The notes below the pieces were generated by a model that made no database searches, was not told the DNA's origin, and worked only from the letters and a program-made list of their open reading frames with translations. From positions 186,001-250,000 of the forward strand of contig NZ_LNBE01000003.1 in the NCBI RefSeq assembly GCF_001445655.1: 64,000 nt of DNA, written 5' to 3'. The number at the start of each line of letters is the position of its first letter. Position 1 is the first letter of the stretch. Shown piece after piece: positions 45,983 to 53,623 of the stretch. This DNA is from Streptomyces roseifaciens. Lineage in GTDB: Bacteria; Actinomycetota; Actinomycetes; Streptomycetales; Streptomycetaceae. The position numbers were made by a program, and so were the translations under genes.

Positions 45983-48669
45983 CCACAGCAACCGCCCCCG
46001 CGGCCGCCAAGCGCACCCTCGCCGTCACCGACCTCTCCCTCGTGGTGCTGGTCGGCCCGACGGGTTCGGGCAAGTCGACCTTCGCCCGGAAGCACTTCAA
46101 GCCCACCGAGGTGCTCTCCTCGGACTTCTGCCGCGGCCTCGTCGCCGACGACGAGAACGACCAGAGCGCCAGCGGCGACGCCTTCGACGTGCTGCACTAC
46201 ATCGCGGGCAAGCGCCTCGCCGCCGGCCGCCTCACCGTGATCGACGCGACCAACGTCCAGGCCGAGGCCCGACGGCAGCTGGTCCGCGTCGCCCGGGAGC
46301 ACGACGTGCTGCCCATCGCGATCGTCCTCGACCTGCCCGAGGACGTCTGCGCCGCGCGCAACGCCGCCCGCCCCGACCGGGCCCACCTGCCCCGCCACGT
46401 CATCCAGCGCCACCGCCGCGAGCTGCGCCGCTCGCTGCGCGGCCTGGAGCGCGAGGGCTTCCGCAAGGTGCACGTCCTGCGCAGCGTCGAGGAGGCCGAG
46501 GCCGCCGAGGTCGTCCTGGAGCGCCGCTACAACGACCTCCGGCACCTCACCGGCCCCTTCGACATCATCGGCGACGTCCACGGCTGCAGCTCCGAGCTGG
46601 AGACCCTGCTCACCGAGCTCGGCTACGCCGACGGCGTCCACCCCGGGGGCCGCACGGCCGTCTTCGTCGGCGACCTCGTCGACCGCGGCCCGGACAGCCC
46701 CGGCGTGCTGCGCCGCGTCATGGGCATGGTCGCCTCCGGCAACGCCCTGTGCGTGCCGGGCAACCACGAGAACAAGCTCGGCCGCTGGCTCAAGGGCAAG
46801 AAGGTCCAGCCGACCCACGGGCTGGTCGAGACCATCGAGCAGCTGGAGCGCGAGGACGCCCGCGACCCCGCCTTCCGCGCGCAGGTGCAGGAGTTCGTCG
46901 ACGGGCTCGTCAGCCACTACGTCCTCGACGGCGGCAAGCTCGTGGTCTGCCACGCCGGCCTGCCGGAGAAGTACCACGGCCGCACCTCGGGCCGCGTCCG
47001 CTCGCACGCGCTGTACGGGGACACCACCGGCGAGACCGACGAGTTCGGCCTGCCCGTGCGCTACCCGTGGGCCGAGGACTACCGCGGCCGCGCCGCCGTG
47101 GTCTACGGGCACACCCCCAACCCGTCGGCCACGTGGCTGAACAACACGATCTGCCTGGACACCGGCGCGGTCTTCGGCGGGAAGATGACCGCGCTGCGCT
47201 GGCCCGAGCGCGAGCTGGTGGACGTACCGGCCGAGCAGGTCTGGTACGAGCCTGCGCGGCCGCTGGCGAGCGAGGCGCCCGGCGGGGAGGACGGCCGCCC
47301 GCTCGACCTGTCCGACGTCACCGGCCGCCGCGTCGTCGAGACCCGGCACATGGGCCGCGTCGCCGTGAAGGAGGAGAACGCCGCGGCCGCGCTGGAGGTC
47401 ATGAGCCGCTTCTCCGTCGACCCGCGGCTGCTGCCCTACCTCCCGCCGACCATGGCGCCGTGCGCGACCTCCCAGGAGGAGGGCTACCTGGAGCACCCGG
47501 CCGAGGCGTTCGCCGCCTACCGGGCCGACGGGGTGCGGCAGGTGGTGTGCGAGGAGAAGCACATGGGCTCGCGGGCCGTGGCCCTCGTGTGCCGCGACGC
47601 GGACGTGGCGCGGGAGCGCTTCGGCGCGACCGGCGGGGTGAGCGGCGCGCTGTACACCCGCACCGGCCGGCCGTTCTTCGACGACCCCGCGATGACCGAG
47701 CGCATCCTCCGCCGGCTGAGCACGACGGCCGGTGCGGCCGGGCTGTGGGAGGAGCTGGAGACCGACTGGCTGCTGCTCGACGCCGAGCTCATGCCCTGGT
47801 CGCTCAAGGCGCAGGGGCTGCTGCGCCACCAGTACGCGGCCGTGGGCGCCGCGTCCGGCGCGGTCTTCCCGGGTGCGATCGCCGCACTGGAGTCGGCGGC
47901 GGAGCGGGGCGTGGACGTGTCCGGGCTGCTGGACCGCCAGCGCGAGCGGGCCGCGGACGCGGCTGCCTTCACGGAGGTGTACCGCCGCTACTGCTGGACC
48001 ACCGGCGACAGCGCGCAGGGCTGGCCGGGGGAGCAGGCGGAGACGCAGTCCCTGCGCCGGGTCGGTGTCAGGGGCACGGACGGCCTCGACGGCATCCGGA
48101 TGGCACCGTTCCAGATCCTGGCGGTGCAGGGCCGCAGCCTGGCCGCACTCCCGCACGACGAGCAGCTCGCCCTGATCGACCGGATGATCGAGGCGGAGAT
48201 GTACGGCTCGGAGTCGAACAACGGCCTCTGCGCGTACACCCCGGTGTACATGAACCGCCTGCTCGCCCCGACCCGTCGCCTCGTCGTCGACACCGAGGAC
48301 GAGGCGTCCGTGGCCGCCGGCGTGCAGTGGTGGCTGGACCTGACCGGCGCCGGCGGCGAGGGCATGGTCGTCAAGCCGCGGCAGGCGCTCGTACGGACCG
48401 CCGGCGGGCGGCTCGTCCAGCCCGGCGTCAAGTGCCGCGGCCGGGAGTACCTGCGGATCATCTACGGTCCCGAGTACACCCGCCCGGACAACCTGACCCG
48501 GCTGCGCGCACGCCACCTCGGCCACAAGCGCTCGCTCGCGCTGCGCGAGTACGCGCTCGGGCTGGAGGCGCTGGACCGGCTGGCGGCGGGCGAGCCGCTG
48601 TGGCGGGTGCACGAGGCGGTCTTCGGGGTCCTCGCCCTGGAGTCGGAGCCGGTGGACCCGCGGCTGTAG
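45979..48669 (+). CDS. pnkp: Polynucleotide kinase-phosphatase-ligase (Pnkp)
   Basis: An 896-residue protein from ATG 45979, coupled to hen1. There are three domains in order. The 5'-kinase (about 1-170) has GPTGSGKSTFARKH. The metallophosphoesterase 2',3'-phosphatase (about 185-480) has IIGDVHGCSSE, FVGDLVDRGPDSPG, VPGNHENKL and VVCHAGLP. The ligase/adenylyltransferase domain (about 495-896) has the AMP-lysine motif EEKHMGSRAV and VKCRGREYLRIIYG. With Hen1 it heals and seals RNA broken by ribotoxins, leaving a 2'-O-methyl mark. Length matches the family. Confidence 0.95.
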   Translation: MTTATAPAAAKRTLAVTDLSLVVLVGPTGSGKSTFARKHFKPTEVLSSDFCRGLVADDENDQSASGDAFDVLHYIAGKRLAAGRLTVIDATNVQAEARRQLVRVAREHDVLPIAIVLDLPEDVCAARNAARPDRAHLPRHVIQRHRRELRRSLRGLEREGFRKVHVLRSVEEAEAAEVVLERRYNDLRHLTGPFDIIGDVHGCSSELETLLTELGYADGVHPGGRTAVFVGDLVDRGPDSPGVLRRVMGMVASGNALCVPGNHENKLGRWLKGKKVQPTHGLVETIEQLEREDARDPAFRAQVQEFVDGLVSHYVLDGGKLVVCHAGLPEKYHGRTSGRVRSHALYGDTTGETDEFGLPVRYPWAEDYRGRAAVVYGHTPNPSATWLNNTICLDTGAVFGGKMTALRWPERELVDVPAEQVWYEPARPLASEAPGGEDGRPLDLSDVTGRRVVETRHMGRVAVKEENAAAALEVMSRFSVDPRLLPYLPPTMAPCATSQEEGYLEHPAEAFAAYRADGVRQVVCEEKHMGSRAVALVCRDADVARERFGATGGVSGALYTRTGRPFFDDPAMTERILRRLSTTAGAAGLWEELETDWLLLDAELMPWSLKAQGLLRHQYAAVGAASGAVFPGAIAALESAAERGVDVSGLLDRQRERAADAAAFTEVYRRYCWTTGDSAQGWPGEQAETQSLRRVGVRGTDGLDGIRMAPFQILAVQGRSLAALPHDEQLALIDRMIEAEMYGSESNNGLCAYTPVYMNRLLAPTRRLVVDTEDEASVAAGVQWWLDLTGAGGEGMVVKPRQALVRTAGGRLVQPGVKCRGREYLRIIYGPEYTRPDNLTRLRARHLGHKRSLALREYALGLEALDRLAAGEPLWRVHEAVFGVLALESEPVDPRL

Positions 48670-48808
48670 GCGCCGCGGGCCGGGTCCGCTGCGCACGTGC
48701 CGGTGCGGGCTGCGGCGCGCGACGCCCCGGGGCGGGCGCGGCACGGGCCGCCGCCCGTACGGGCGGCTCCCGCTCGCCACTGCGCAGGGGCGGCGGCATG
48801 CTGGCCGC

Positions 48809-49249
48809 ATGAGTACGCAGCACTGGGGCGACGACTACGCGCACGGTGCGCCGCCGCGCGTCCGCCACCGGGGGCACCGGAAGTGGCCGTGGGTGCTGCT
48901 CGCCGCCGTGCTCCTGCTGGCCGCCGGGTGCGCGGCGATCGTCGTCGTGCTCGCCGGGCAGAGCGAAACGGTCCGGGTGCGGTACGAAGTCACCGGCGAT
49001 GCGAAGGGCGTGTCCATCGCGTACAGCACCTGGCGGGACGGGGCCGTCGTGACGCAGAAGGAGGCCCCCCGGGACCTGCCCTGGCGCAAGGAACTGGAGA
49101 CGACGGAGTTCGAGAAGGGCGGCCTGCTGGCCGTCACGACCGGGAAGGGCGGCGGTACGGTCACCTGCTCGGTGACGGTGGACGACCGCCGGCCGTGGAC
49201 CGCCACGGCGTCCGGCCGGGAGGCGACGGCGACCTGCAGCGGCTTCTGA
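48809..49249 (+). CDS. MmpS-like membrane-anchored protein
   Basis: A 146-residue protein with a basic cytoplasmic N-terminus (about 1-27), one transmembrane helix WPWVLLAAVLLLAAGCAAIV, then an extracytoplasmic beta domain (VRVRYEVTGDAKGVSIAYST, TVTCSVTVDDRRPW). This is the actinobacterial MmpS topology. A Cys pair in the domain (CS...CSGF) may form a disulfide. A Cys within the helix is not a convincing lipobox. No MmpL partner lies nearby, so function remains open. Confidence 0.75.
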   Translation: MSTQHWGDDYAHGAPPRVRHRGHRKWPWVLLAAVLLLAAGCAAIVVVLAGQSETVRVRYEVTGDAKGVSIAYSTWRDGAVVTQKEAPRDLPWRKELETTEFEKGGLLAVTTGKGGGTVTCSVTVDDRRPWTATASGREATATCSGF

Positions 49250-49271
49250 TCCCCTCGCCCCCTCCTTCCGC

Positions 49272-49757
49272 TCATGGCAGCATCGCGATCCCGTCCAGTT
49301 CCACCAGCGCCGCCTCGTCCCACAGGCGCACCGCGCCGATGACGGCCATCGCCGGGTAGTCCCGCCCGGCCAGCCGCCGCCAGATGCCGCCCAGTTCCCG
49401 GGCGTGCGCGCGGTAGGCGGCGACGTCGGTGGCGTAGACGGTGACGCGCGCGAGGTGCTGCGGCCCGCCGCCCGCGGCGCGGAGGGCGGCGAGCAGATTG
49501 CCCAGGGCCCGCTCGAACTGCTCCGGCAGCCCGCCGGGCACGATCCGGCCGGCGCCGTCGAGGGCGGTCTGCCCCGCCAGGAGGACGAGCCGGCTCCCGG
49601 TTGCGGTGACGGCGTGGGAGAAGCCGGTGGGCGGGGAGAGCTCCGGCGGGTTGATCCGGCGCACGTCGGCGCCCCCGGCCCCGTCGGCGCCCCCGCCTCC
49701 ATCGGCGCTTCCGGCCTCGCGGGTGTCCGCGCCTCCCGCCGTCTCGTGGGTGTTCAC
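49272..49757 (-). CDS. RidA/YjgF-family protein
   Basis: A 161-residue protein from GTG 49757, which overlaps the acyl-CoA dehydrogenase stop (GTGA). The first ~30 residues are Ala/Gly linker. The RidA domain follows: RINPPELSPPTGFSHAVTAT, LVLLAGQTALDGAGRIVPGG, QHLARVTVYATDVAAYRAHA and YPAMAVIGAVRLWDEAALVE. The family hydrolyses reactive enamines/imines to ketones plus ammonia. In this cluster it would suit an amino-group-releasing step of 2-aminobenzoyl-CoA breakdown (inference). Confidence 0.88.
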   Translation of the reverse strand: MNTHETAGGADTREAGSADGGGGADGAGGADVRRINPPELSPPTGFSHAVTATGSRLVLLAGQTALDGAGRIVPGGLPEQFERALGNLLAALRAAGGGPQHLARVTVYATDVAAYRAHARELGGIWRRLAGRDYPAMAVIGAVRLWDEAALVELDGIAMLP

Positions 49758-50890
49758 CGGTACAGCTCCTTCGCGATGATCGTGCGCTGGACCTCGCTCG
49801 CGCCCTCGTAGATCCGCGGCGCGCGCACCTCCCGGTACAGGTGCTCCAGCAGGTGCCCCCGGCGCAGCGCGCGGGCGCCGTGGAGCTGCACGGACGCGTC
49901 CACGACGTACTGCGCGGTCTCGGTGGCGAACAGCTTGGCCATCGCCGAGCGGGCCGCGATGCCGGGCTCGCCCGCGTCGTACGCCGCGGCCGCCGCGTAC
50001 ACCAGCAGCGCCGCGGCCTCCGTGCGGGTGGCCATCTCGGCGAGCTGGTGGGAGACGGCCTGCAGGTCCTTCAGGGGGCCGCCGAACGCGCGCCGCTCCC
50101 CGGCGTGGGCGACGGCGGCCGCGAGCGCGGCCCGGGCCATGCCGACGGCGAAGGCCCCCACGCTCGGCCGGAAGAGGTCGAGCGTGCGCATGGCGACGCG
50201 GAAGCCGCCGCCCGGCACCCCGAGGACGTCCCCGGCGCCGACCGGCACGCCGTCGAACGTCAGCGTGCCGATGGGGTGCGGGCTGAGCATGTCCAGGCTG
50301 CGGCCGGACAGTCCCGCGCTGTCGCCGGGTACGAGGAACGCCGTCACGCCCCGCGAGCCGGGCGCCTGCCCCGTACGGGCGAAGACGGTGTAGACGTCGG
50401 CCTCGGGGGCGTTGGAGATCCACGTCTTCTCGCCCGAGAGGCGCCAGCCGTCCCCGGCGCCGGACGGGTCCGGCTCGGCGCACAGCTCCAGCGCCGCCGC
50501 GTCGGACCCGGCGGCCGGCTCGCTCAGCGCGAACGCGGCCACCGCCCGGCCCGCGACCACCTCCGGCATCCAGCGGGCGCGCTGCCGGGCGGTCCCGGAC
50601 TGCACGACGGGGTAGGCGCCGAGCCCCTGCAGGGCGAGCGCGGTCTCGGCCTCCGTGCACTCCCGCGCGAGGGACTCCCGCAGCAGGCACAGGTCCGTCG
50701 CGCGCACCGGCCCGTCGGCGGGGAAGAGCCGGGCCAGCAGGCCGAGTTCGCCGAGGGCGGCGACGAGGGGCCGGTCGACGCGGCCCGGCTCGCCGCCGGC
50801 CGCGAGCGGGCGCAGCCGCTCCGCCGCGAGGGTGCGCAGGTCTTCGCACCAGGCGCGCTGCTGCGGGTGGAGGGCGAACGGGGTGACCAT
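49754..50890 (-). CDS. Acyl-CoA dehydrogenase
   Basis: A 378-residue protein of typical length: ALQGLGAYPVVQSGTARQRA, AAFALSEPAAGSDAAALEL, WRLSGEKTWISNAPEADVYT (FAD/CoA signature), and the C-terminal RDAMA-like QYVVDASVQLHGARALRRGH with LEHLYREVRAPRIYEGASEV. The usual catalytic Glu sits in the last motif, EGASE. It should oxidise an acyl-CoA at the alpha-beta position. It is divergent from the aryl-CoA ligase gene and coupled to RidA, pointing to the ring-derived CoA thioester as substrate. Confidence 0.9.
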   Translation of the reverse strand: MVTPFALHPQQRAWCEDLRTLAAERLRPLAAGGEPGRVDRPLVAALGELGLLARLFPADGPVRATDLCLLRESLARECTEAETALALQGLGAYPVVQSGTARQRARWMPEVVAGRAVAAFALSEPAAGSDAAALELCAEPDPSGAGDGWRLSGEKTWISNAPEADVYTVFARTGQAPGSRGVTAFLVPGDSAGLSGRSLDMLSPHPIGTLTFDGVPVGAGDVLGVPGGGFRVAMRTLDLFRPSVGAFAVGMARAALAAAVAHAGERRAFGGPLKDLQAVSHQLAEMATRTEAAALLVYAAAAAYDAGEPGIAARSAMAKLFATETAQYVVDASVQLHGARALRRGHLLEHLYREVRAPRIYEGASEVQRTIIAKELYR

Positions 50891-50919
50891 GGGCGGCCCC
50901 TTCGTGATATCGCGCTGTG

Positions 50920-50947
50920 TTGACTGCCGTCACCAAGTCGCTACGCT
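50920..50947 (+). promoter_or_regulatory. Promoter of the aryl-CoA ligase with shared TGACTGCCGTCAC motif
   Basis: TTGACT (50920-50925) and TACGCT (50942-50947) are 16 bp apart and point toward the ligase gene. The motif TGACTGCCGTCAC (50921-50933) overlaps the -35. It recurs as TGACTGTCGTCAC at 56769-56781 upstream of the enoyl-CoA hydratase gene of the same pathway, so it is a candidate PaaX-type operator. Confidence 0.45.
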
Positions 50948-51019
50948 GACAGCGGATCCGCACGGCTGGCAAGACCCCCGTTCACCTCCATGTCACCGGC
51001 GCGAGGGGGCGCATCAGCG

Positions 51020-52678
51020 ATGGCAGCGACCGAGCTTCAGCCGTCGGCCCACGTCGACACCTTCCCGCGCGACCACCTCCCGCCCGCCGGCCACTGGCCC
51101 GGCCTGCCGTACAAGAGCGGCGCCCTGCCGGCCTACCCGCCCCGCCTCAACTGCGGCAGCGAACTCCTCGACGCCACCGTGGCCCGGCTGGGCCCGGACC
51201 GCCCCGCCGTGCACGACGACACCGGCTGCCGGTGGACCTACGGCCAACTCGCCGCCCACGTCGACCGCATAGCCCACACCCTCACCGGCGACCTCGGCGT
51301 GGTCCCCGGCAACCGCGTCCTGCTGCGCGGCCCCACCACCCCCTGGCTCGCCGCCTGCTGGCTCGCCGTGATGAAGGCCGGAGCCGTCGCCGTCACCGTC
51401 CTGGCCGCCCAGCGCCCGCACGAACTCGCCACGATCTGCGAACTGGCCCGCATACGGCACGCCTTGTGCGACGCCCGCTCGCTCGACGGCCTCGACGCCC
51501 TCGCGCAGGCCCCGGAACCCCTGCGCATCACCCCGTACGGCGGGGACACCCCCGGCGACCTGCTGCGCCTGGCCGCGGACAAACCCTCATCGTATGCGGC
51601 GGTGGACACCTCCGCGGACGACGTCGCCCTCATCGCCTTCACCTCCGGCACCACCGGACGCCCCAAGGGCTGCATGCACTTCCACCGCGACGTGCTCGCC
51701 ATAGCCGACACCTTCTCGGCACACGTCCTGCGGCCGCGCCCCGACGACGTCTTCGCCGGCAGCCCGCCCCTGGGCTTCACCTTCGGCCTCGGCGGCCTGG
51801 TGATCTTCCCCCTGCGGGCGGGCGCCGCCACCCTGCTGACCGACTGGCGCGGCCCCGAGCACCTCCTCGCCGACATCCGGCGCCACCGCGTCTCCGTGCT
51901 CTTCACCGCCCCCACCGCCTACCGCTCGATGCTGGAGACCCTGGAGCAGCCCGGCCCGCACGACGTCTCGTCGCTGCGCCGCTGCGTCTCCGCGGGCGAA
52001 CACCTGCCCGCGGCCCTCTGGCACGCCTGGCGGCAGGCCACCGGGCTGCGCGTCATCAACGGCATCGGCGCGACCGAGATGCTGCACATCTTCATCTCCG
52101 CCGCCGACGACGCGATCCGCCCCGGCACCACCGGCCTGCCCGTCCCCGGCTACGAGGCGCGCGTCGTCGGCCCCGACGGCCGGACGGTGCCGGACGGCGA
52201 ACCCGGCCTGCTGGCCGTGCGCGGCCCCACCGGCTGCCGCTACCTCTCCGACGCACGGCAGCGCGAGTACGTGCGCGACGGCTGGAACCTCACCGGGGAC
52301 ACCTACGTCCGCGAGCCCGGCGGCCACTTCCGCTACGTCGCCCGCGCCGACGACATGATCATCTCGGCCGGCTACAACATCGCCGGCCCGGAGGTGGAAG
52401 AGGCCCTGCTGCGCCACCCCGACGTCCTGGAAGCGGCCGTCGTCGGGCGACCCGACGAGCGGCGCGGCGAGATCGTCGTGGCCCACGTGGTGCTCCGGGC
52501 GGGGGTTCCGCGCACCGCGGAAACGGCGGCGGCGCTGCGGGAGTTCACCAAAAAGGAGATCGTTCCCTACAAGTGCCCTCGCGAGATCGAGTTCCCGGAG
52601 GCCCTTCCCCGCACGCCCACCGGCAAATTGCAGCGCTTCCGGCTGCGTCACGGCGCTTTACAGTTTCCCCGTGACTGA
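51020..52678 (+). CDS. Aryl-CoA ligase (2-aminobenzoate/benzoate-CoA ligase-like)
   Basis: A 552-residue ANL-family enzyme from ATG 51020 (GAGGGGGC upstream). Met 50990 is also open but lies closer to the promoter. Motifs: ALIAFTSGTTGRPKGCMHFH, INGIGATEMLHIF, YVRDGWNLTGDTYVREPGG, ADDMIISAGYNIAGPEVEEA, and the C-terminal catalytic Lys in LPRTPTGKLQRF. The benzoate/2-aminobenzoate-CoA ligase group shares the GATEMLHIF form. It would start the pathway by activating the aromatic acid with ATP and CoA. It overlaps the PaaX gene by 8 bp. Confidence 0.88.
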   Translation: MAATELQPSAHVDTFPRDHLPPAGHWPGLPYKSGALPAYPPRLNCGSELLDATVARLGPDRPAVHDDTGCRWTYGQLAAHVDRIAHTLTGDLGVVPGNRVLLRGPTTPWLAACWLAVMKAGAVAVTVLAAQRPHELATICELARIRHALCDARSLDGLDALAQAPEPLRITPYGGDTPGDLLRLAADKPSSYAAVDTSADDVALIAFTSGTTGRPKGCMHFHRDVLAIADTFSAHVLRPRPDDVFAGSPPLGFTFGLGGLVIFPLRAGAATLLTDWRGPEHLLADIRRHRVSVLFTAPTAYRSMLETLEQPGPHDVSSLRRCVSAGEHLPAALWHAWRQATGLRVINGIGATEMLHIFISAADDAIRPGTTGLPVPGYEARVVGPDGRTVPDGEPGLLAVRGPTGCRYLSDARQREYVRDGWNLTGDTYVREPGGHFRYVARADDMIISAGYNIAGPEVEEALLRHPDVLEAAVVGRPDERRGEIVVAHVVLRAGVPRTAETAAALREFTKKEIVPYKCPREIEFPEALPRTPTGKLQRFRLRHGALQFPRD

Positions 52679-53510
52679 CCAGCAACCACTCCATACTCCT
52701 CGGTCCCTCATCGTCACTTTCTACGGCGCGTACGGCCGCGGGGGCGCCCGCCATACGGGCGGCCGGCCCGTACCGATCGCGGCCCTGATCCGGTTGCTGG
52801 GTGCCGTCGGCGTGGACTCGCCCTCGGTGCGGTCGGCCGTCTCGCGCCTCAAACGACGCGGCCTGCTCGTCGCGGACCGCACGCCCGACGGGGCCGCGGG
52901 CTACGGCCTCTCGGAAGCCGCACGGCAGCTCCTCGACGACGGCGACCGGCGCATCTACGGCCGGGCCTCCACGCGGACGGCCGGCGGCTGGCTGCTGGCC
53001 GTGTTCTCCGTACCCGAGGAGGAGCGGCACAAGCGGCACCTGCTGCGCTCGCGGCTGGCCCGGCTCGGCTTCGGGACCGCCGCCCCCGGCGTGTGGATCG
53101 CTCCCGCGCACGTCCACGACGAGACGCGGCACACCCTCGAACGGCTCGGACTGGCCTCCTACGTCGACCTGTTCAGGGGCTCCCACCTCGGCTTCGAACC
53201 GACCGCCGAAGCCGTGGGCCGCTGGTGGGACCTCGAATCCCTCGCCGCGCAGCACCACGCCTTCCTGACCGCCCACGAACCCGTGCTGCGGCGCTGGGCG
53301 CGGCGCCGGGTGGTGCCGCCACGCGACGCCTACCGCGACTACCTCCTCGCGCTGGACTCGTGGCGGCACCTGCCGTACGCGGACCCCGGCCTGCCGGGCG
53401 GCTTGCTGCCGGCCGACTGGCCCGGGGTGCGGGCGGCGCGGGTGTTCGGTGCGCTGCATTCTCGGCTGCGGGAGGCGGGGGCGCGGTTCGTGGCGGGGGA
53501 GCTGGCCTGA
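52671..53510 (+). CDS. PaaX-family transcriptional repressor
   Basis: A 279-residue protein from GTG 52671, overlapping the ligase end. The winged helix spans about 10-80 (RSLIVTFYGAYGRGG, SPSVRSAVSRLKRRGLLVAD). The PaaX middle domain has GWLLAVFSVPEEERHKRHLL and APGVWIAPAHVHDETRHTLE, followed by the C-terminal domain (DLESLAAQHHAFL, AYRDYLLALDSWRHLPYADP). PaaX repressors respond to aryl-CoA thioesters. It should sense the ligase product and derepress the cluster, acting perhaps at TGACTGYCGTCAC. Confidence 0.9.
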   Translation: MTDQQPLHTPRSLIVTFYGAYGRGGARHTGGRPVPIAALIRLLGAVGVDSPSVRSAVSRLKRRGLLVADRTPDGAAGYGLSEAARQLLDDGDRRIYGRASTRTAGGWLLAVFSVPEEERHKRHLLRSRLARLGFGTAAPGVWIAPAHVHDETRHTLERLGLASYVDLFRGSHLGFEPTAEAVGRWWDLESLAAQHHAFLTAHEPVLRRWARRRVVPPRDAYRDYLLALDSWRHLPYADPGLPGGLLPADWPGVRAARVFGALHSRLREAGARFVAGELA

Positions 53511-53623
53511 CGGCCGGCCCACAGGAATCGAGGGGGCTCAGAAGAAAACAGAGCCGTCCGGCGATTGAGGACCGGGGTCCGGGGCGGAGCCCCGTGCAAC
53601 GGCGGGGTCACCCGGCAGCGTCG

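Noticed and set aside
45850..48810. 986-codon minus-strand frame
   Set aside because: It is antisense to hen1-pnkp, whose domains and motifs are fully supported.
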